This document shows positions 42,646 through 48,177 of a DNA stretch of 48,177 bases, in pieces. Source of the DNA: Verrucomicrobiales bacterium (GTDB taxonomy: Bacteria; Verrucomicrobiota; Verrucomicrobiia; Limisphaerales; UBA9464); the NCBI GenBank assembly GCA_027490985.1, contig JAIXXC010000215.1, positions 1 through 48,177 of the forward strand. Reading direction: 5' to 3'. The translations under genes and the position numbers were made by a program. The notes under the pieces are model-generated. The model made no database searches and was not told where the DNA came from. It saw only the letters and a list, made by a program, of their open reading frames with translations. Within the stretch, counting starts at the first letter, position 1; each line of letters opens with the position of its first letter.

Positions 42646-43941
42646 ATGCGTTTGCTTTACAACATCCTCTTCAATATCGGGTTCGCTCTCTCGGCACCCT
42701 GGTATTTCCTGAAGATGTACCGACGCGGATCCTGGCAGGCGGGGTTCGGGGAGCGCTTCGGGCTCTACGATGCCAAGCTCAAGCAAGCCCTGACCAACCG
42801 TCAGGTGGTCTGGTTCCACGCCGTCAGCGTGGGCGAGGTCAATCTGTGCACCCAACTCATCCGGGCGATGGAGCCCCTGCTCCCGCTGCACAAGATCGTG
42901 GTGTCCACCACCACCTCGACCGGCATGGGGTTGTTGCGTGAACGCCTCCCGGCGCACATCACGAAAATCTACTACCCCATCGACCGTCGGAAGCACATCC
43001 AACGGGCGATCGGTCTCATCAACCCCGAGGTGGTCATCCTGGTGGAGGCCGAGATCTGGCCGAACTTCCTCTGGAGCCTCCAGCGGCGCGGGGTTCCGTA
43101 TTTCCTGGTCAACGCCCGGTTGTCGGAGCGGTCGTTCAAGGGCTATCGGAGGTTCGGCTTCCTCTTCCGGGATCTCTTCGCCGGCTTCGAGGGCGTCGGG
43201 GCGCAGAACGAGAGCGACGCCCAGCGCCTGCGGCAACTCGGATGCCGTGAAGACGCCATCCACGTGGTGGGCAGCCTCAAGTTCGATGCCGCCAAACTGG
43301 ACGACCCTCGCCCGCTGGATGTCGTGAGCCTGCTGGGCCAATTGGGCGTGGGTCCGGACACCGTGGTGGTGGTTGCGGGCAGCACCCACGACGGCGAGGA
43401 GCGGATCCTCGCCTCGATCCACCTCCGGCTGAAGGCGCGGTTTCCGAAGCTCTTCCTGGTCCTGGTGCCGAGGCACCACGAGCGGGGCGCCGCTGTCGGC
43501 GGAGAACTGCAGGCTCTGGGCCTTCGATTCGTCTTCCGCAAAGACCTCAGGCCGAACACCCGCCACCGGGCCGGTGAGCTCGACTGCCTGTTGGTGAACA
43601 CCACCGGAGAACTCCGCCATTTCTACACCCGGGCCGACGTGGTCTTCGTCGGCAAGAGCCTCACGGCCCAGGGCGGACAGAACCCGATCGAACCGGCGGC
43701 GTTGGGCAAGGCGGTGGTGTTCGGCCCGCACATGGAGAACTTCCCCGACATCGCTCCGGCCTTCGTGAACGCCAAGGCCGCCCTGCAAGTCGGCGACGCG
43801 GCCGAGCTCGAAGCCATCCTCACCCGATTGATCGAACACCCCGACGAGCGGGCCGCGCTCGGTCGCCGGGCCCAGGCGGTGGTGCGCGAGAATCAGGGCA
43901 GCATCGGCCGCACCGTCTCCATGCTCATGGAGGTCCTCTGA
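42646..43941 (+). CDS. waaA: 3-deoxy-D-manno-octulosonic acid transferase (Kdo transferase)
   Basis: GT-B glycosyltransferase that adds Kdo to lipid A precursors at the inner membrane; it shows that the organism makes Kdo-type lipopolysaccharide. 431 residues. The N-terminus has a membrane-associating segment (YNILFNIGFALSAPWYF). Motifs: GSWQAGFGERFG, WFHAVSVGEVNL (with the catalytic Glu region GFGERFG before it), TTSTGMGLLRERL, VEAEIWPNFLW, NARLSERSFKGYRRF, VGSLKFDAA, AGSTHDGEE, VPRHHERG, and FVGKSLTAQGGQNPIEPAALGK. Convergent with the sugar-binding protein gene. Confidence 0.94.
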   Translation: MRLLYNILFNIGFALSAPWYFLKMYRRGSWQAGFGERFGLYDAKLKQALTNRQVVWFHAVSVGEVNLCTQLIRAMEPLLPLHKIVVSTTTSTGMGLLRERLPAHITKIYYPIDRRKHIQRAIGLINPEVVILVEAEIWPNFLWSLQRRGVPYFLVNARLSERSFKGYRRFGFLFRDLFAGFEGVGAQNESDAQRLRQLGCREDAIHVVGSLKFDAAKLDDPRPLDVVSLLGQLGVGPDTVVVVAGSTHDGEERILASIHLRLKARFPKLFLVLVPRHHERGAAVGGELQALGLRFVFRKDLRPNTRHRAGELDCLLVNTTGELRHFYTRADVVFVGKSLTAQGGQNPIEPAALGKAVVFGPHMENFPDIAPAFVNAKAALQVGDAAELEAILTRLIEHPDERAALGRRAQAVVRENQGSIGRTVSMLMEVL

Positions 43942-43999
43942 GCCGGGGACCGGCTGGCGTGAATCGAATCGGTGCCGGCAGCGGCCACCGAAATCCGCC

Positions 44000-44965
44000 T
44001 CATTTCGGCAACCACTTCTCCCAGTTCCGGGCGTAGGCCTCGACATTGGACCGATCCACCCGGACCAGAGGACTGACATCCTTGGGCGACGCCGGATCCT
44101 TGCGCAGGTGCACCTTGTTGAAGAGGTGCTCCACCGATCGATACCCCCAGGCATGGCATTGCTGGGCCAGCAGCACCTGGACATGGCCACTGCGGAGGTA
44201 GTTCAGGCAGATCGGCAGGGCGTCGACGCTGACACACTGCACGGCACCGGGCTGCCACTTCAGGGCGTTCTCGGTGAAGAGCGGCCAACCTCCGATCAGG
44301 GCCCATCCGGTGATGTCCGGATTGGACTGCATCACCTGCTCGATCCGTGCGGCGGCATCCTGCGGGGTCTCGCGATGGTAATAGGTGTCGCGGATCGTCA
44401 CACCGGGGTGCTTCTGGGCTTCCTTGCGCACACCCGCCACCCGCTTCTGGAGATTGGGGGCATTCTGGTTTCCGGCCAGGATCGCGATGGTACCCTTGCC
44501 TCCGAGCACCCGGGCCAATTCGACCATGACCTGCTCGCCACAGAGGCCGTCATCCACACCGTGGCAGACCAGTCGCTTGGAGGCCGGCGCATCGGAATCG
44601 AAGGTGACGACCGGGACGCCATTGCCCACCGCCTTGTTGATGGCGTCGGTCACCTTGTTGGCATCGCTGCAACTGACGGCGATGCCGTCGGCACCGGCCA
44701 GCACCAACTGCTCGATGGCTTCGGCCTGCTTCTGGGCGTCCTCTTCGTTCGGCGTGCGCCAGTCGATGCGGATCTTCACCCCGTGCCGGGCGCCGAGCTC
44801 TCGCGCGGCGTCTTCGGCGCCCACCCGGGCCACCTGGAACACGGCATTGCCCTGGGATTTGGCGATGAGGCCGAAGGTGTAGGACTTGGATCGCTGGGCC
44901 TGTGCCCAAGCCGGAAGGATCGGAAGGCCGACCGCGGCCCCCAGGAGAAAACGACGACGATTCAT
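44000..44965 (-). CDS. Periplasmic sugar-binding protein of an ABC transporter (ribose-binding type)
   Basis: 321 residues from ATG 44965. The N-terminus MNRRRFLLGAAVGLPILPAW is a Tat-like signal. The mature protein has the type I periplasmic-binding fold: YTFGLIAKSQGNAVFQVARVG, EAIEQLVLAGADGIAVSCSD, GNGVPVVTFDSDAP, LGGKGTIAILAGNQNAPN and QVLLAQQCHAWGYRSVEHL. CUT2 substrates (ribose, galactose, xylose or autoinducer-2 types) are possible. No permease or ATPase lies beside it; the RbsA-like ATPase at 11855-13354 is 31 kb away. The pair could still work together, which is inference only. Confidence 0.88.
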   Translation of the reverse strand: MNRRRFLLGAAVGLPILPAWAQAQRSKSYTFGLIAKSQGNAVFQVARVGAEDAARELGARHGVKIRIDWRTPNEEDAQKQAEAIEQLVLAGADGIAVSCSDANKVTDAINKAVGNGVPVVTFDSDAPASKRLVCHGVDDGLCGEQVMVELARVLGGKGTIAILAGNQNAPNLQKRVAGVRKEAQKHPGVTIRDTYYHRETPQDAAARIEQVMQSNPDITGWALIGGWPLFTENALKWQPGAVQCVSVDALPICLNYLRSGHVQVLLAQQCHAWGYRSVEHLFNKVHLRKDPASPKDVSPLVRVDRSNVEAYARNWEKWLPK

Positions 44966-45111
44966 AGGAGAGTCCCGAGAGCAAACGCCCAGCCCCCCTG
45001 CCGAGTCAATGCCTCGGGAGAGTGTGTGGCTCTCCGGAACCGGTCCGCCCCCTCCGGGACATCCCCAAGGAGACGCCCCGTGTGGGCCCTCGGCACACGC
45101 CGCCGCCCCGA

Positions 45112-45438
45112 TCAGGGCAAGAACGAGCAGATGTATTCGCAGATCCCGCTCGACACCTCGATGTCGAACCCGGACTTGGCGGGGACATCGAAGGACGCAC
45201 CGGCCGAGACGGTCCGAGTTTCCTGGGTGCCATCCAGCCGGATGACACACTGGCCGGCGACGATTTCCATCCGCTCCGCCAGATCGGTGCCGAAGTGGAA
45301 CTGGCCCGGGTAGATCAGGCCCAGAGTCTTCTTGGTGCCATCGGCAAACCGGATCGTGTGGGACACCACCTTGCCCTCGAAATAGACGTTGGCCTTGGCC
45401 ACGGCGGTGACGTTGCTGAATTCGCTCGGAATCGACAT
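45112..45438 (-). CDS. ppnP: Pyrimidine/purine nucleoside phosphorylase, PpnP (DUF1255) type
   Basis: Small cupin enzyme of 108 residues from ATG 45438 (MSIPSEFSNVTAV); an upstream in-frame ATG at 45474 adds 12 residues. Family signature: ANVYFEGKVVSHTIRF, KTLGLIYPGQFHFGTDLAERMEIVAG, SFDVPAKSGFDIEVS and the C-terminal CEYICSFLP. PpnP phosphorolyses several nucleosides. A trimeric PNP gene is 3 kb upstream, so the cell has two salvage phosphorylases. It is divergent from cysT. Confidence 0.9.
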   Translation of the reverse strand: MSIPSEFSNVTAVAKANVYFEGKVVSHTIRFADGTKKTLGLIYPGQFHFGTDLAERMEIVAGQCVIRLDGTQETRTVSAGASFDVPAKSGFDIEVSSGICEYICSFLP

Positions 45439-45474
45439 GGGCGAAAACGTGTCGAATCCCGGGGCCGGCATCAA

Positions 45475-45506
45475 TGGCCAAGTCGATCCGTGGCCAAGTC
45501 GATCCG
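45475..45506. repeat. Perfect tandem duplication of a 16-base unit
   Basis: TGGCCAAGTCGATCCG occurs twice in direct succession (45475-45490 and 45491-45506) in the divergent ppnP/cysT gap. It could alter promoter spacing or be a recent slip duplication. No mobile-element features are nearby. Confidence 0.9.
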
Positions 45507-45595
45507 GAGGGGTGTGCTTAAATCCCTACAAAGCCAGTTGTCTTTATGCATTTACAATGGCCGGATCGGCTGAATAGCGTTGGGTTCTTCGGTTC

Positions 45596-46420
45596 ATGGG
45601 CCAACGACGATTCAATGTGCTGCCGGGTTTCGGGCTGACGATGGGTTACACCCTCGCCTACCTGAGCCTGGTCGTCCTGATTCCGCTGGGTGGCCTGCTG
45701 ATCCGGGTGAGTGCCATGAGCTGGGCCGACTTCGTCCGGGTCGCCTTCAGCGATCGGGCCCTGGCGGCCTACCGACTCACCTTCGGAGCCTCGTTTCTGG
45801 CGGCGTCGATCAACGCCATCATGGGCACCCTGCTGGCCTGGGTGTTGACCCGATACCGCTTCCCGGGCCGCAAGTTCTTGGACGCCTTGGTGGATTTCCC
45901 GTTCGCACTGCCGACCGCCGTCGCCGGTCTCACGCTGGCCAATCTGTTTTCCCAGTCCGGATGGCTCGGTCGGTTCCTCGTCCCTCTCGACATCCGATTG
46001 GCCTACACCCACGGCGGAATCGTTCTGGCGCTGACCTTCGTGAGCCTGCCCTTCGTGATCCGGACCCTTCAACCGGTGCTCGAAGAATTCGAGGTCGAAC
46101 TCGAGGAAGCGGCGGCGACCCTCGGAGCCGGACGCTGGTGCACCTTCCGCCGGGTCGTCTTTCCGGCCCTGCTGCCCGCCTTGTTGACCGGCTTCGCGCT
46201 GGCCTTCGCGCGGGCCGTCGGCGAATACGGTTCGGTCATCTTCATTTCGACCAACAAACCCTACGTCTCGGAGATCACCCCCCAGGTGATCATGGGCTGG
46301 TTGGACCAGTTCGAACACGCCAACGCCATGGCCGTGGCCGTGGTGATGCTCAGCGCCTCGTTCGCCATCCTCATCACCATCAACCTGCTCGAACGCTGGG
46401 CGAGCCGCTTCCAACGTTGA
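45596..46420 (+). CDS. cysT: Sulfate/thiosulfate ABC transporter permease CysT (CysU)
   Basis: 274-residue inner-membrane permease from ATG 45596. It has six hydrophobic segments and a BPD-type coupling loop, [21 protein letters not shown], matching EAA-x3-G motifs. [17 protein letters not shown] and [15 protein letters not shown] are typical of CysT, and the start [20 protein letters not shown] fits. The stop precedes the cysW start by 2 bases. Gene order cysT-cysW-cysA is standard; the periplasmic sulfate-binding protein (Sbp/CysP) is not in the 5' part of the unit within the window. Confidence 0.94.
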   Translation: MGQRRFNVLPGFGLTMGYTLAYLSLVVLIPLGGLLIRVSAMSWADFVRVAFSDRALAAYRLTFGASFLAASINAIMGTLLAWVLTRYRFPGRKFLDALVDFPFALPTAVAGLTLANLFSQSGWLGRFLVPLDIRLAYTHGGIVLALTFVSLPFVIRTLQPVLEEFEVELEEAAATLGAGRWCTFRRVVFPALLPALLTGFALAFARAVGEYGSVIFISTNKPYVSEITPQVIMGWLDQFEHANAMAVAVVMLSASFAILITINLLERWASRFQR

Positions 46421-46422
46421 CC

Positions 46423-47331
46423 ATGGCCGGCGCCATTCCCAGAGGCCCGAAGATGGCCACCAACACCAAATCCCGCCGGGGCATCGAAGAACCGGCGTTC
46501 GTACGACGGGTTCTCATCGGCATCGCCGTGACCTTTGTCGGCGTCTTCCTGCTGCTGCCGCTGGCCAATGTGTTCGCCCAGGCGCTCGCCAAGGGCGGGT
46601 CGGCCTATGTCCATGCCCTGAGCCAGCCCGACACGCGTTCGGCCGTGCGGTTGACCCTGTTGGTGTCGGTGATCTGCGTGCCCCTGAACCTGGTGTTCGG
46701 GGTGATCGCCGCCTGGGCGGTGGCCAAGTTCCAATTCCGGGGCAAAGCCCTGCTGATCACCCTGATCGACCTGCCATTCTCGGTATCTCCCGTGGTCTCG
46801 GGGCTGATCTATGTGGTGATGTTCGGAGCCCAGGGGTTCCTGGGTCCGTGGCTCGATTCCAAGGACATCCAGATCATCTTCGCCGTTCCCGGCATCGTGT
46901 TGGCCACCTTGTTCGTGACCTTCCCCTTTGTCGCTCGGGAGTTGATCCCCCTGATGGAGGCCCAGGGCAGCGATGCCGAGCAGGCGGCCCTCACTCTGGG
47001 AGCCACCGGGTGGCAGACCTTCCGCCATGTCACCTTGCCCTCGGTCAAGTGGGGGCTCCTGTACGGGGTGATCCTCTGCAACGCACGGGCCATGGGTGAA
47101 TTCGGAGCCGTCTCGGTGGTCAGCGGCCACATCTCCGGGGTCACGGAAACCATCCCGCTGCGCATCGAGAAACTGCACCAGGAATACCAGTCGGTGGCCG
47201 CTTTCAGCGCCGCCAGCCTCCTGGCGATCCTGGCCCTGATCACGCTGGGTCTGAAGACCTGGCTCGAACGCCGTCAGGCCGCCGAACAGGCCCTGGGCCA
47301 ATCCGACTCCCCTTCCAGCCATGAGCATTGA
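46423..47331 (+). CDS. cysW: Sulfate/thiosulfate ABC transporter permease CysW
   Basis: 302 residues from ATG 46423 (a second in-frame ATG at 46453 is possible). Motifs: hydrophobic segments starting [37 protein letters not shown], the EAA-like coupling loop [21 protein letters not shown] and [17 protein letters not shown], typical of CysW. The C-terminus overlaps the cysA start by 11 bases, indicating translational coupling. Confidence 0.94.
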   Translation: MAGAIPRGPKMATNTKSRRGIEEPAFVRRVLIGIAVTFVGVFLLLPLANVFAQALAKGGSAYVHALSQPDTRSAVRLTLLVSVICVPLNLVFGVIAAWAVAKFQFRGKALLITLIDLPFSVSPVVSGLIYVVMFGAQGFLGPWLDSKDIQIIFAVPGIVLATLFVTFPFVARELIPLMEAQGSDAEQAALTLGATGWQTFRHVTLPSVKWGLLYGVILCNARAMGEFGAVSVVSGHISGVTETIPLRIEKLHQEYQSVAAFSAASLLAILALITLGLKTWLERRQAAEQALGQSDSPSSHEH

Positions 47332-48177
47332 ACTGCGTCAGGTGTCCAAGCGCTTCGGCGGCGTGAGCGCCGTCGAGGACGTCTCGTTGACCGTCGCCGA
47401 CGGCGAACTCGTCGCCCTTCTGGGGCCGAGCGGTGGCGGCAAGACCACCGTGCTGCGGATGATCGCCGGGCTCGAAGTGCCCACCTCCGGCGACCTGCTG
47501 GTGCGCGGTGAACGGGTGAACGACGTGCCCGTCCAACAACGCAACATCGGCTTCGTGTTCCAGAGCTACGCGCTCTTCAAGACGATGAGCGTGTTCGACA
47601 ACATCGCCTTCGGTCTCAAGATCCGGAAGACCCCGGCCGAGGAGATCCGGGTGCGCGTGGAAGAACTGCTCCGGCTCTTCGGACTCGATGGCCTTGGACG
47701 CCGTCTGCCGCACCAGTTGTCGGGCGGCCAGCGGCAGCGCGTGGCCATTGCCCGGGCTCTGGCACCGCGGCCCTCGGTGCTGCTCCTCGATGAGCCGTTC
47801 GGCGCTGTCGACGCCAAGATCCGCCAGGAATTGCGAGAGTGGCTGGTGCGGCTCCACCGCGAACTCCATGTCACGACCATCTTCGTCACCCACGACCAGG
47901 AAGAGGCCATGGAGGTCAGCAACCGGATCGTGATCTTCAGCAAGGGTCGCCTGGAACAGGTGGGCACCCCGCGCGAGGTCTACGAGCAGCCGAAGAACGA
48001 ATTCGTGGCCCGGTTCATCGGAGTGCTGAATGTCCTCGAACTGACCGTGCAGAACGGTGCGGCCCGCCTCAACGAATTGAGCTTCCCGACCCACGGAGTG
48101 CCCGAGGGGCAGACTCTGCGGATCGGCTTCCGCCCGTACGCCGTCCAGATCTCGCGAAAGCTTCCCGAATACCCCCA
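47321..48177 (+). CDS. cysA: Sulfate/thiosulfate import ATPase CysA (3' end outside the window)
   Basis: ATG at 47321, inside the cysW 3' end; the frame is open to the right edge (285 codons). Motifs: Walker [18 protein letters not shown]-loop [17 protein letters not shown], signature [15 protein letters not shown], Walker [12 protein letters not shown] and switch His [15 protein letters not shown]. The following [21 protein letters not shown] is typical of CysA before the regulatory C-terminal beta domain, which has begun ([12 protein letters not shown]). Typical CysA is about 340 residues, so roughly 55 are missing. Confidence 0.94.
   Translation, partial: MSIELRQVSKRFGGVSAVEDVSLTVADGELVALLGPSGGGKTTVLRMIAGLEVPTSGDLLVRGERVNDVPVQQRNIGFVFQSYALFKTMSVFDNIAFGLKIRKTPAEEIRVRVEELLRLFGLDGLGRRLPHQLSGGQRQRVAIARALAPRPSVLLLDEPFGAVDAKIRQELREWLVRLHRELHVTTIFVTHDQEEAMEVSNRIVIFSKGRLEQVGTPREVYEQPKNEFVARFIGVLNVLELTVQNGAARLNELSFPTHGVPEGQTLRIGFRPYAVQISRKLPEYP

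Noticed and set aside
45520-45560. An AT-rich stretch before cysT as a sigma-70 promoter
   Set aside because: TTGTCT and TACAAT are present but only about 9 bases apart, too close for -35/-10 spacing. No better pair was found.
1-48177. Search for CRISPR arrays, tRNA genes, transposases, phage or toxin-antitoxin genes
   Set aside because: No spaced direct repeats, cloverleaf sequences or recognisable proteins of these types were seen. Unaided reading could miss a tRNA in a short gap.

Overview
The window is about 48 kb of dense, high-GC bacterial chromosome with no tRNA, rRNA, CRISPR array, transposase or phage gene that I can see. Gene content points to a free-living, motile Gram-negative of the PVC group, most likely Verrucomicrobiota. 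The signs are a Kdo transferase, an MCE/MlaD protein, a futalosine-pathway menaquinone gene, many Tat or Sec exported proteins (xylose-isomerase-like TIM barrel, PQQ-like propeller, LamG lipoprotein, neutral-ceramidase-like hydrolase) and a fliW-csrA-flagellin cluster. The phylum call is inference from gene mix; no rRNA or marker tree is available here.

Layout, left to right. 1-5864 (minus): edge of an exported protein, uvrA, ndk, and a DUF885 metallohydrolase gene cut by an in-frame amber codon exactly at its HE-x-x-PGHH motif. 5972-8255 (plus): two exported amidohydrolase-superfamily proteins. 8313-13354 (minus): a likely single operon of sugar-ABC ATPase, nagB, ruvX, truA and mscS. 13460-15475 (plus): M14/AstE-like protein and recF. 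15526-17398 (minus): two exported proteins of unknown role. 17513-19901 (plus): mqnE and dgt. 19938-25875 (minus): photolyase, a coupled 4-TM protein, a Tat-exported sugar isomerase-like protein, a nucleotidyltransferase and an acyl-CoA ligase. Then a minus-strand SRP RNA and a ceramidase-like gene.

27876-30275 (plus) holds fliW, csrA and two tandem flagellin genes, the FliW-CsrA-flagellin homeostatic switch in its most compact form. The control elements visible by eye are an inverted repeat, a -24/-12-like site ahead of fliW, and paired GGA motifs over the csrA ribosome binding site. After a cupin gene with a clear terminator and an mlaD-like gene come a PQQ-like propeller (minus) and, divergently, a 2-Cys peroxiredoxin with its own terminator. 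Then nadC-birA-coaX-bcp (plus, overlapping starts and stops) supplies NAD, biotin-protein and CoA cofactors plus a second peroxiredoxin.

38492-43941 (plus): LarA-like protein behind a terminator-like hairpin, a conserved-looking hypothetical coupled to a Gfo/Idh/MocA oxidoreductase, a purine nucleoside phosphorylase with a basic tail, and waaA. The right end has a periplasmic sugar-binding protein and a ppnP-like gene (minus), facing a sulfate-type ABC transporter cysT-cysW-cysA (plus) that leaves the window.

I did not find a clear new multi-gene system. The best leads are the amber codon at the DUF885 active site, the flagellin switch architecture, the hairpin before the LarA-like start, the hypothetical/oxidoreductase pair at 39.8-41.6 kb, and recurrent short tandem duplications in gene gaps. 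The only gene-free stretch over 300 bases (25876-26216) contains the SRP RNA.
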